Shown piece by piece: positions 22,527 to 29,886 of a stretch of 41,839 bases of DNA. This stretch comes from an uncultured Bacilli bacterium (GTDB taxonomy: Bacteria; Bacillota_I; Bacilli_A; RF39; UBA660): positions 1 through 41,839 of the forward strand of contig CAKPKR010000008.1 in assembly GCA_934167465.1 (NCBI GenBank), in the 5' to 3' direction. Positions within the stretch are counted from its first letter, which is position 1. Each line of letters starts with the position of its first letter. The notes beneath the pieces were generated by a model that worked only from the letters and a program-made list of their open reading frames with translations, had not been told where the DNA came from and made no database searches. A program made the position numbers and the translations under genes.

Positions 22527-23066
22527 ATGAAAAAAATAATAAAAAATAAAATAATTTTAATAGTAATATTATGTATAATAAGTTGTGGTATAGGAGTATA
22601 TGCCGCAACCACATACAAAGCAACAGATGTAATATATAATGCCAGTGATGGAACGAGTATGAATGTTAGTGAGGCTCTAAATGAATTATATAATAGAAGT
22701 AATAATAATGGCTTTATTGTTAATTGGAAATATATGTCTTCTACAAGAGTAGATAATTATATTGTTCCTATCAATAAATATAATTCTAGTTTTGTAAGTA
22801 TAAATGATAACAAAATTATTTTTAAGAAAACGGCTAATATATACATAACTGCTAGTGGTAGTACAGGTGGTACAAACAATAGTTTAATATTAAAAAAAAA
22901 TGATTCCTCAATAGTAATTTCTCAAAATTCAAGTGGAAATGTTAATGAGGTTTTTAAAGAAATTACTCTTAATGTAAGTGAAAATGATATTATTTATTTA
23001 ATGACTACTGGTGGTGTTCCAGGAATTATGTCTAATTGGTTTATTGTATCAGTTTGCATTATTTAG
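22527..23066 (+). CDS. poly-G-controlled secreted protein, paralogue 5 (jelly-roll-like ectodomain)
   Basis: 179 residues. The first 50 codons and the promoter are almost the same as in paralogue 3, then the ectodomain (about 60-179) is different: FVSINDNKIIFKKTANIYIT, NNSLILKKNDSSIVI and NVSENDIIYLMTTG. The strand pattern resembles C1q/TNF-type or BclA C-terminal jelly rolls, but that is a pattern impression only. A late Cys is near the end. No anchor motif. The shared 5' end with a different 3' end suggests domain replacement by recombination. Confidence 0.8.
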   Translation: MKKIIKNKIILIVILCIISCGIGVYAATTYKATDVIYNASDGTSMNVSEALNELYNRSNNNGFIVNWKYMSSTRVDNYIVPINKYNSSFVSINDNKIIFKKTANIYITASGSTGGTNNSLILKKNDSSIVISQNSSGNVNEVFKEITLNVSENDIIYLMTTGGVPGIMSNWFIVSVCII

Positions 23067-23143
23067 TATAAGAAATTTATTGCTTTTTTTAATACATTAC
23101 TAAAAAAATGATTATCATATTTACTAATTTAAATAATCTTTAA

Positions 23144-23200
23144 AATAATTATAAAGACAATTTAGTCTTTTTTTGATATACTATATATGGTGATTTTATG
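23144..23200 (+). repeat. 57-bp direct repeat, copy A
   Basis: Identical base for base to 24933-24989. It holds a terminator (AAAGAC 23153-23158 with GTCTTT 23165-23170 and a T run), a TATACT-type -10, the ribosome-binding region GGTGATTTT and the ATG of the NUDIX gene. Confidence 0.9.
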
Positions 23201-23752
23201 TTGAGAGAACAAATAGAAAAATTTGTTCCATTTAATGAACAAGAACAAATAGATAAACAATATTTTTTAAAATTTCTTGATACATTTGATGATGTACTAA
23301 CTCGTGATAATTTATTTGGACATATGACTGCATCTGCATTTGTTGTTAATAAAGATAAAACAAAAATGGTTGTTGTTTATCATATAATAAATGAGGGTTG
23401 GATATATCCAGGTGGACATGCTGATGGCGAAGAAGATTTGCTTTCAGTAGCAATAAGAGAAGTAGAAGAAGAAACAGGATTGAAGACTAAGGTATTAGAT
23501 AAAAATATATTTTCTATTCAGGCTGCTCCAGTAGTTGGGCATATAAAAAAAGGAAAATATGTCCCTGCTCACATTCACTTTGATGTATTATATTTATTAG
23601 AAGCTGATGAAAATCTTGCATTACAATATTGTGCGGATGAAAGTAAAGGAGTCAAATGGATTAATTTTGAAGATGCAACAGCTGATAATATAGTTGATTT
23701 TATAAAACCTACACATGATAAAATAATAAAAAAAATAAAAGAATTGTATTGA
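23198..23752 (+). CDS. NUDIX hydrolase
   Basis: 184 residues. The full NUDIX box is visible: a Gly followed by five residues and Glu (GHADGEE), then seven residues and REVEEETGL. It hydrolyses a nucleoside diphosphate linked to some other group; the substrate is unknown. Before the box is the usual strand pattern (VVYHIINEGWIYPGGH). The start ATG and its whole 5' region lie in a 57-bp repeat also present before the trhP-like gene, so the gene may have come in with that duplication. Confidence 0.92.
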   Translation: MLREQIEKFVPFNEQEQIDKQYFLKFLDTFDDVLTRDNLFGHMTASAFVVNKDKTKMVVVYHIINEGWIYPGGHADGEEDLLSVAIREVEEETGLKTKVLDKNIFSIQAAPVVGHIKKGKYVPAHIHFDVLYLLEADENLALQYCADESKGVKWINFEDATADNIVDFIKPTHDKIIKKIKELY

Positions 23753-24025
23753 AATCTACAATATATGGAATAGCATTGTATGACATATATTTAGAAATGG
23801 TACTATGAATCGCTCTGATGTGACTAACACTGACTGTGGTGTTTACCTAGTTATTTCAATTTCAAAATCTAAGCTTTCATACAACCAAAATTTAAAACAT
23901 TATTTTGTGGTTTTTGTCGGAATTTGTATGTAAAAAATTAGATAAGAAAAATAAAAAATATGGTAGAATATTAACCGATATATCTAATTGGTGTTAGTGC
24001 ACTCCTTCTTCAAAGAGGTGGTATT

Positions 24026-24103
24026 ATGAAAGAAAGAGAAAAAACTCTATTCTTAATAATCTTCCTACTATTATTTATAGTAATTATATTACTTTATAAA
24101 TAA
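24026..24103 (+). CDS. 25-residue hydrophobic toxin-like peptide, copy 4
   Basis: Same peptide as copy 3 (MKEREKTLFLII to VIILLYK). The leader is shorter here: the hairpin before AGAGGTGG is reduced, so start-site occlusion may be weaker than in copies 1-3. Confidence 0.72.
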   Translation: MKEREKTLFLIIFLLLFIVIILLYK

Positions 24104-24214
24104 AAAAAATTGCACTATCAACCCTGTGATAGTGCTTTCCAAAACTATGGAATGTATCTAACTCTTTCAGCAATTAGATATATCCTTTTTTATTGTATGA
24201 GTAATGACTCATAT
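24103..24214 (-). ncRNA. predicted antisense antitoxin RNA, copy 4
   Basis: Reverse promoter TTGAAA-17-TATCAT; the RNA would end at GCACTATCA/TGATAGTGC plus a U run. The loop sequence is the reverse complement of the other copies, so pairing specificity at that loop would differ. Confidence 0.62.
24149..24192 (+). terminator. toxin mRNA terminator, copy 4
   Basis: GGAATGTATCTAA (24149-24161) pairs with TTAGATATATCC (24174-24185), then a T run. Confidence 0.8.
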
Positions 24215-24319
24215 ATATACATGATAACATTTTAAAAATATTTTTTCAATAATTCTTATATTTTAATTTGATAAAAGTTATATAGATTAATTATAAAAAA
24301 ACACGAACAAAATTTCTGC

Positions 24320-24350
24320 TTGACAAACACGCCTGGGGGGGGGGTAAGAT
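24320..24350 (+). promoter_or_regulatory. poly-G spacer promoter 6 (phase-variable type)
   Basis: TTGACA (24320-24325) and TAAGAT (24345-24350), 19-nt spacer ending in G10 (24335-24344). CGAACAAAATTTCT lies upstream. The spacer start resembles promoter 1 (AACACG-like) and its -10 resembles promoter 2, so promoter parts appear shuffled. Confidence 0.86.
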
Positions 24351-24374
24351 AGTATTGGAAAGTAGGAATCTATA

Positions 24375-24914
24375 ATGAAAAAAATAATAAAAAGTAGAAT
24401 ATTTTTAGTAATAATAACAATGATTATATGTATAAGTGGAACGTTATATGCCGCAACCACATACAAAGCAATAGATGTAATGTATAATGCCAGTGATGGA
24501 ACAAGTATGAATGTAAATGATGCATTGAATGAATTGTATAATAGAAGTTCATCTCAAATAATAAAACTAGGAAATGGAACAACATTTAATTTAAAAACAT
24601 TGCAAGAAACTGGGAAAATACCACAAAATATTAATTTGAATGAATTAACAAGTAACAATTTTATCGTAGAGATAATAAGCTTGTCTACTGTAAAGACAGG
24701 AACTTTTGGAGGACAAGCAGGAGGTTTATCTTGGTATGCAAGCGCAGCTGGTTCAACAATAAATAAGACATATAATTCAACTTCATTTTTATTAACGATA
24801 TCAGGTTATAATCAAAATATTTATTGTCATAGAATAGGAAATAACGATTGGCCAACAACATCTACATCAATAATACAAACTATGTCATTTAATGTATATT
24901 TAGTTTTAGAATAA
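24375..24914 (+). CDS. poly-G-controlled secreted protein, paralogue 6
   Basis: 179 residues. Signal peptide ending LYA, neck TYKAIDV, YNASDGTS, ALNELY to about residue 55. The ectodomain (about 58-179) contains NLNELTSNNFIVEI, GTFGGQAGGLSWYA and ends IIQTMSFNVYLVLE. It slightly resembles paralogue 1 in the final strand (alternating hydrophobics ending in YLVLE versus YLKK) and in the Ser/Thr-rich body, but is otherwise distinct. Unrecognised domain. The ATG follows GTAGGAATCTATA; toxin-like cassette copy 4 is just upstream. Confidence 0.8.
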   Translation: MKKIIKSRIFLVIITMIICISGTLYAATTYKAIDVMYNASDGTSMNVNDALNELYNRSSSQIIKLGNGTTFNLKTLQETGKIPQNINLNELTSNNFIVEIISLSTVKTGTFGGQAGGLSWYASAAGSTINKTYNSTSFLLTISGYNQNIYCHRIGNNDWPTTSTSIIQTMSFNVYLVLE

Positions 24915-24932
24915 ATAATTCAATATTAAAAC

Positions 24933-24989
24933 AATAATTATAAAGACAATTTAGTCTTTTTTTGATATACTATATATGGTGATTTTATG
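24933..24989 (+). repeat. 57-bp direct repeat, copy B
   Basis: Identical to 23144-23200: terminator (AAAGAC 24942-24947 with GTCTTT 24954-24959), promoter -10 and ribosome-binding region up to the ATG of the trhP-like gene. Confidence 0.9.
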
Positions 24990-25793
24990 TCTAAATTGTT
25001 AGTAATGCCAAATAATAATGAGATTGATGAATTAGTAAACAGGTGTGATGGATTTATATTTGGATTAAAAGGATATAGTGTTAATGTACCTTGTACATTA
25101 GAATTGGAAGAAATAAAAAAATTAAATATAAATAAAGAAATTTTTATAGCTATTAACAAAAATATGATAAATAGTGATATCGAAAAACTAAGACAAATTC
25201 TTATAGAATTAGATAAATTAAAAATAACAGGAATATTATATGCAGATACTTGTTTTATCAATCTAAAAAAAGATTTAAACCTTAAAACAGACTTGGTATG
25301 GAGTAATGAACACCTAGTAACTAATTATGCAACAATTAATTTTTGGAATAAATATGGAGTAAACTATGCCTATTTATCAGGTGAAATTACATTAAATGAA
25401 ATAAAAGAAATTAAAAAAAATACAAATGTAAAATTAATGATACCAATATTTGGTTATTTACCAATGTTTATATCTTTTAGACATGGAGTGAAAAATTATT
25501 TAAAAACATTTAATTTAAAAGATAATTCTAAAATTAATTATATTGAAAAAGAAGATAAAATATATCCAATTATTGATAATGTTATAGGAACAGAAGTCTA
25601 TTCTAATTATATATTAGATGGCTATGAAGAATTTAAAAATTTAGAAATAGACTATGTGACATTGAATGAATTTAATGTTGGTAGAGATACATTTATAAAA
25701 ATATTAGATAAATACAATGGAAAAAATACTGATTATAATTTAAAAACAGATAAAGGGTTTTTATATAAATCAACAATATATAAAATTAAGTAG
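24987..25793 (+). CDS. peptidase-U32-family protein, YrrN/TrhP1-like
   Basis: 268 residues, TIM-barrel U32 family, the shorter member without the Cys cluster. Recognised by the pairing with the longer U32 gene 8 nt downstream and then greA, the same neighbourhood as yrrN-yrrO-greA in Bacillus. There the two proteins are needed for 5-hydroxyuridine formation at tRNA position 34, using prephenate-derived chemistry, and are not proteases. Family recognition is good; the exact role is transferred from the family. Its promoter region is one copy of the 57-bp repeat. Confidence 0.75.
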   Translation: MSKLLVMPNNNEIDELVNRCDGFIFGLKGYSVNVPCTLELEEIKKLNINKEIFIAINKNMINSDIEKLRQILIELDKLKITGILYADTCFINLKKDLNLKTDLVWSNEHLVTNYATINFWNKYGVNYAYLSGEITLNEIKEIKKNTNVKLMIPIFGYLPMFISFRHGVKNYLKTFNLKDNSKINYIEKEDKIYPIIDNVIGTEVYSNYILDGYEEFKNLEIDYVTLNEFNVGRDTFIKILDKYNGKNTDYNLKTDKGFLYKSTIYKIK

Positions 25794-25801
25794 GTGACAA
25801 A

Positions 25802-27016
25802 ATGAAACCAGAATTATTAGCTCCAGCTGGAGATTTAGAAAGACTTAAAATTGCTCTTTTATATGGCGCTGATGCTGTGTATATAGGAGGGCCACTTTTA
25901 GGACTCAGAGCAAATGCAATTAACTTTACTTTTGATGAAATAAAAGAAGGTTGTGAATTTGCCCATAAATTAGGTAAAAAAGTACATGTAACAGTTAATA
26001 TAGTATTACACAATCAAGAAATAAAAGTTGTAGAAGAATACTTAAAAAAAATAGAAGAATGTGGTGCTGACGCGGTAATAATAAGTGACCCAACTGTAAT
26101 TGAAATTGCTTTAAAAACAACAAAAATGGATATTCATTTATCAACTCAAGCCTCAACATTAAACTATGAAACTTGTAAATTTTGGAAAAACTTAGGCGTA
26201 AAAAGAATTGTTCTAGCAAGAGAAACAACCAAAGAAGAAATAAAAGAAATAAAAGAAAAAGTAGACATTGATTTAGAATGTTTTATTCACGGAGCTATGT
26301 GTGCAGGAATGAGTGGAAGATGTGTATTATCTAATTTTTTAACCGAAAGAGATGCAAATAGAGGCGGTTGTAGTCAAATATGTAGATGGGATTTTGATTT
26401 ATTAGATGAAAACAAAAATAAATTAGAAGGTGAAAAACCGTTTACATTTTGTGCTAAAGATTTGTCAATGTTAAAATATATTCCTGAAATGATAGATATG
26501 GGAATAACTTCCTTTAAAATTGAAGGAAGAATGCGTTCTATTTATTATATAGCAACCGTAGTTGATACATATAGAAGAGTAATAGATGAATATATTAATG
26601 ATAAAGAAAATTATAAATATAATGTTTATTATGAAAAAATACTAAGAAACTGTGCTAACAGAGATTCAGTCCCACAATTTTTTAATGGCATAAATGATGA
26701 AACCACTCAATATTATAATGGTAGAGAAGAAATATCAAATCAAGATTTCTTAGGAATCATATTAGATTATAATGAAGAAACAAAAGTTGCTACAATAGAA
26801 CAAAGAAACTATTTCAAAAAGGGCGATGTTGCTGAAATATTTGGACCTAATATACCAATAATAACCTTAAAGATAGATGAGATAATTGATGAAAACAATG
26901 AAAAAATAGAAATAGTAAGGCATCCTAGACAAATAGTAAAAATTAAAATACCTGAAAAAGTATATAAAAATGACTTAATGAGAATAAAAAGATTTGACAA
27001 AAATGATAATATGTAG
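25802..27016 (+). CDS. peptidase-U32-family tRNA hydroxylation protein, YrrO/TrhP2-like
   Basis: 404 residues. Starts KPELLAPAGDLERLKIAL, the classic U32 opening. The Cys-rich motif CFIHGAMCAGMSGRC and GGCSQICRW supplies cysteines that bind an iron-sulfur cluster in relatives. A C-terminal beta domain (about 320-404) follows. Acts with the upstream partner in tRNA wobble-uridine hydroxylation by family knowledge. The GTAGGTGAC before ATG overlaps the upstream stop region, so the two are cotranslated. greA follows 35 nt later. Confidence 0.88.
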   Translation: MKPELLAPAGDLERLKIALLYGADAVYIGGPLLGLRANAINFTFDEIKEGCEFAHKLGKKVHVTVNIVLHNQEIKVVEEYLKKIEECGADAVIISDPTVIEIALKTTKMDIHLSTQASTLNYETCKFWKNLGVKRIVLARETTKEEIKEIKEKVDIDLECFIHGAMCAGMSGRCVLSNFLTERDANRGGCSQICRWDFDLLDENKNKLEGEKPFTFCAKDLSMLKYIPEMIDMGITSFKIEGRMRSIYYIATVVDTYRRVIDEYINDKENYKYNVYYEKILRNCANRDSVPQFFNGINDETTQYYNGREEISNQDFLGIILDYNEETKVATIEQRNYFKKGDVAEIFGPNIPIITLKIDEIIDENNEKIEIVRHPRQIVKIKIPEKVYKNDLMRIKRFDKNDNM

Positions 27017-27051
27017 TATTATCATACAGAAACTAAATAAAGAGGTGACAT

Positions 27052-27516
27052 ATGTCAAAAGAAATATATTTAACTCAAGAAGGGTTAGAAGAAATTAAAA
27101 AAGAATTAGAATATTTAAAAACTGAAAAGAGACCAGAGGTAATTGAAGCTTTAAAAGAAGCAAGAGCATTAGGAGATTTATCTGAAAATGCAGAATATGA
27201 TGCTGCTAGAGCTGAACAAGGACAAGTTGAATCAAGAATTGTTGAATTAGAAAAAATGATTGAAAAAGCAATCGTTATTAAAGAAGAAAACAATGGTAAA
27301 GTATCAATCGGAACAACAGTTAAAATTGAATACTTAGATGATTCAGAAATAGATACTTATACAATTGTTGGTACTAATGAAGCTGATCCATTTGAAAATA
27401 GAATATCTAATGAATCACCTTTAGCTCAAGCAATAATTGGACTTAAAAAAGGTGAAAAAGCTACTGTATTATGTGAAGCTGGTAACTATGAAGTAAAAGT
27501 TGTAGACATTTTATAA
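27052..27516 (+). CDS. greA: transcription elongation factor GreA
   Basis: 154 residues, standard length. N-terminal coiled coil with the acidic tip seen in ARALGDLSENAEYDAAR, then the FKBP-like domain (about 80-154) with ESPLAQAIIGLKKGE. GreA rescues backtracked RNA polymerase by stimulating transcript cleavage. Ribosome-binding site AAAGAGGTGAC. A terminator follows at 27527. Confidence 0.97.
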   Translation: MSKEIYLTQEGLEEIKKELEYLKTEKRPEVIEALKEARALGDLSENAEYDAARAEQGQVESRIVELEKMIEKAIVIKEENNGKVSIGTTVKIEYLDDSEIDTYTIVGTNEADPFENRISNESPLAQAIIGLKKGEKATVLCEAGNYEVKVVDIL

Positions 27517-27526
27517 TAATTTTATA

Positions 27527-27556
27527 AAACTTGAAATTTTATATTTCGAGTTTTTA
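27527..27556 (+). terminator. terminator after greA
   Basis: AAACTTGAAA (27527-27536) pairs with TTTCGAGTTT (27544-27553), then a T run. Confidence 0.8.
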
Positions 27557-27591
27557 TTATCTAAAAAAATTGATGATTAGGATGTGATTAT

Positions 27592-28425
27592 GTGTTAATA
27601 TATAAAAAAACATTTGATAATATAAAATTGATAAATATTGATTTTCCTGTTGAAGATCAATACTATGTATCAAATAATGAAGCTATAGTTGCTGATGGAA
27701 TAACTAGAGATCCTATTGGAATAATGGATTTATCGAAGTGTTCAAACGAGATATTTATTGCTAAATATCCTAGACCAAGCGGAGCAGAACTAGCTGCAAA
27801 GGAAATTTGCAAGACATTTTCTATTACAAAAGGATTATTAATTGATAGACTAGTAAAATGTAATGAAGCTATAAAAAAATTAAATAATCAATATATTTCA
27901 AGCTGTGATTATCTTGAAAACGATTATTATGGAGCTGTGGCTGCTTGTATTGACATCAAAAATTCCATACTAAATTATGCATATATTTGTGATTGTGGGG
28001 TAATTGTATATGATTCAATAGGTAACATTAAATTTCAAACTGATGATGATAAAGAATTATTTAGTGACCCGTTTATTAATAAAATAGGTATTCCCTGGAA
28101 TTTGCCTGAAGCAAGAGTTATCGTTAGAAGAGATTATCGAAATAACTTGAAAAACATTTATGATGGAAAATGCATATCATATGGAGCAATTACTGGTGAA
28201 CAATCAGCTATTAATTTTATAAAAACTGGACAAATAGAATTAACAGCAGGTGATATAGTTTTGGTTTATAGTGATGGTTTTAGCAAGTTTCTTCACGATA
28301 AAGATTTTATATTGCAAATTATTGATTTTAAACAAGAAATATTTGAAAATTATATAGAACAAAAATCAAAAGAAAATTACGAAAAATATGGCAAAGAAAA
28401 AACATTAGTAATGTTTAAAAATTAG
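27592..28425 (+). CDS. PP2C-like phosphatase-domain protein
   Basis: 277 residues; GTG start, ribosome-binding AGGATGTG. The fold pattern of PP2C-type Ser/Thr phosphatases is visible: metal-binding Asp in VADGITRDP, Gly-Ala in YYGAVAACIDI, then ICDCGVIVYD and GDIVLVYSDGF, where SDG supplies a second metal ligand. The RPSG and ARVIVRRDYRN regions are not typical of PrpC, so the partner is unlikely to be a standard PrkC-PrpC pair and no kinase is adjacent. It sits alone between the greA terminator and tig. Substrate unknown. Confidence 0.7.
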   Translation: MLIYKKTFDNIKLINIDFPVEDQYYVSNNEAIVADGITRDPIGIMDLSKCSNEIFIAKYPRPSGAELAAKEICKTFSITKGLLIDRLVKCNEAIKKLNNQYISSCDYLENDYYGAVAACIDIKNSILNYAYICDCGVIVYDSIGNIKFQTDDDKELFSDPFINKIGIPWNLPEARVIVRRDYRNNLKNIYDGKCISYGAITGEQSAINFIKTGQIELTAGDIVLVYSDGFSKFLHDKDFILQIIDFKQEIFENYIEQKSKENYEKYGKEKTLVMFKN

Positions 28426-28495
28426 AATATGTCTTTTTCTTACTTGTAAAAAATGGAAAAATATATTATACTATATGTACTTGAGGAGGATTATT

Positions 28496-29755
28496 ATGGA
28501 AAAAAATAAAAATGAATTAGAAGTAACAGTTAAAATAGAGGGAAAAGAATGGGAAGATGCTTTAGATAAAGCATTTGTTGAGGCAAATAAAAAAGCTAAA
28601 ATTGATGGTTTTAGACCTGGTAAAGCACCAAAAGAAGTATTTATAAAAAAATATGGTAAAGAATCACTATTTAAGGATGCTGCAGATTTAGTATTAAATG
28701 ATGCTTATAAAAAAATGATAGACGAAAATAAAGATGTTGAAATAGTTGCTCAACCTTCAGTAGCACTAAAATCAATCGATGAAAAATATATTGAATTTGT
28801 ATTTACATTAACAAAAAAACCAGATGTTAAATTAGGTAAATATAAAAAATTAGGTATTAAAAAAGAAGAAGTAAAAGTAACAAAAGAAGAAATTGATCAC
28901 GCTTTAGAAGAAACTTTAAATAGATATTCTGAAAATATTACTAAAGATGGTAGTGTTGAAAACGGAGACATTGCAATAATTGACTTTGAAGGATTTAAAG
29001 ATGGTGTTGCATTTGAAGGTGGCAAAGGAGAAAACTATTCTTTAACAATTGGTTCAAATACTTTTATTCCTGGATTTGAAGAACAATTAATTGGTATGAA
29101 AGCTGGAGAAACAAAAGAAATTGAAGTTACATTCCCAGAAGAATATCATTCAGAAGATTTAAAAGGCGCTAAAGCAACATTCAAAGTAAAAGTAAATGAA
29201 GTTAAAACAATTAAAGTTCCTGAATTAAATAAAGATTTCTTTGATGATTTAGGAATGGAAGGAATTGATTCTGAAGAATCTTTAAGAAAACAATTAGAAG
29301 AAAATATCCAAGTTCATAAAGAATCACATGCAGAAAATGATTTTATCGATGCATTATTAGTTAAAGCAGTAGAAAATATGGAAGTAGATGTTCCAGATGC
29401 TATGGTTAATGATGAAACTGATAGAATGTTAAGACAATATGAAGAAAACTTAAAAATGCAAGGAATTACATTACAACAATTTTATCAATTTACAAACTCT
29501 GATGAAACAGCTTTAAAAGATCAAATGAAAGAAGAAGCATTAAAGAGAGTTAAAGAAAGATTACTATTAGAAGAAATTAAAAAAGAAGAAAAAATCGAAG
29601 TAACTGATGAAGATGCTGAAAAAGAAGCTGATGATTTAGCAAATAAATATCAAATGAAAAAAGATGAATTCTTAAAATTATTTGGTGGAATTGAAATGGT
29701 TAAATATGATTTAGAAATGCGAAAAGCTTTAGAAGTATTAAAAGACAATAATTAA
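28496..29755 (+). CDS. tig: trigger factor
   Basis: 419 residues, starting at the ATG after GAGGAGGATT; an in-frame ATG at 28475 lies before the ribosome-binding site. The N-terminal ribosome-binding domain has the signature GFRPGKAPKEV. The FKBP-like PPIase domain (about 150-235) has GDIAIIDFEGFKDG and FIPGFEEQLIGMKAGE. The helical chaperone domain follows to the end. It binds nascent chains at the tunnel exit. No clpX or lon follows, unlike many genomes. Confidence 0.96.
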   Translation: MEKNKNELEVTVKIEGKEWEDALDKAFVEANKKAKIDGFRPGKAPKEVFIKKYGKESLFKDAADLVLNDAYKKMIDENKDVEIVAQPSVALKSIDEKYIEFVFTLTKKPDVKLGKYKKLGIKKEEVKVTKEEIDHALEETLNRYSENITKDGSVENGDIAIIDFEGFKDGVAFEGGKGENYSLTIGSNTFIPGFEEQLIGMKAGETKEIEVTFPEEYHSEDLKGAKATFKVKVNEVKTIKVPELNKDFFDDLGMEGIDSEESLRKQLEENIQVHKESHAENDFIDALLVKAVENMEVDVPDAMVNDETDRMLRQYEENLKMQGITLQQFYQFTNSDETALKDQMKEEALKRVKERLLLEEIKKEEKIEVTDEDAEKEADDLANKYQMKKDEFLKLFGGIEMVKYDLEMRKALEVLKDNN

Positions 29756-29766
29756 TTGTCTTTTCT
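29742..29766 (+). terminator. terminator after tig
   Basis: AAGACAAT (29742-29749) pairs with ATTGTCTT (29755-29762), then TTCTTT; overlaps the stop codon. Confidence 0.8.
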
Positions 29767-29825
29767 TTATAAATTAATAAAAATTAAAGGCAAAAGTTTT
29801 GAAACATTAATGGAATATGTATGGT

Positions 29826-29866
29826 GAAATAGTTTAATTGACTATTTCTTTATTTTCTACTATAAT
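29826..29866 (+). promoter_or_regulatory. promoter of the tandem peptidase genes, overlapping a terminator
   Basis: TTGACT (29838-29843) and TATAAT (29861-29866), 17-nt spacer. GAAATAGT (29826-29833) and ACTATTTC (29841-29848) form a terminator-like hairpin over the -35. Confidence 0.7.
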
Positions 29867-29886
29867 ATTTAATCACAGGTGGTAGT

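Larger units (their letters stand above)
23846..24254 (+). repeat. type I toxin-antitoxin-like cassette, copy 4
   Basis: Elements: upstream segment shared with copy 2 (from 23846), TGTCGGA (23915-23921), -10 TAGAAT with TG extension (23964-23969), leader with GATATATCTAATTG, intact toxin ORF (24026-24103), hairpins 24112-24135 and 24149-24185, and an intact reverse promoter (-10 at 24221-24226, -35 at 24244-24249, 17-nt spacer). The loop of the first hairpin is inverted relative to copies 1-3. The short stretch 23753-23845 before it shows nothing I recognise. Confidence 0.77.

Noticed and set aside
23753..23845. A tRNA-like or small RNA gene between the NUDIX gene and cassette copy 4.
   Set aside because: No cloverleaf, terminator or promoter could be drawn.
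12151..24254. The four repeated cassettes as CRISPR, insertion sequences or MITEs.
   Set aside because: No regular spacers, no transposase, no terminal inverted repeats with target-site duplication; each has conserved ORF, promoters and terminators instead.
2514..24344. Poly-G tracts as sequencing or assembly artefacts.
   Set aside because: They occur six times at the same place relative to conserved -35 and -10 boxes, always before the same gene family; exact lengths may still be imprecise.
28475..28495. Longer trigger factor from ATG 28475.
   Set aside because: The added codons contain the GAGGAGG ribosome-binding site of the ATG at 28496.
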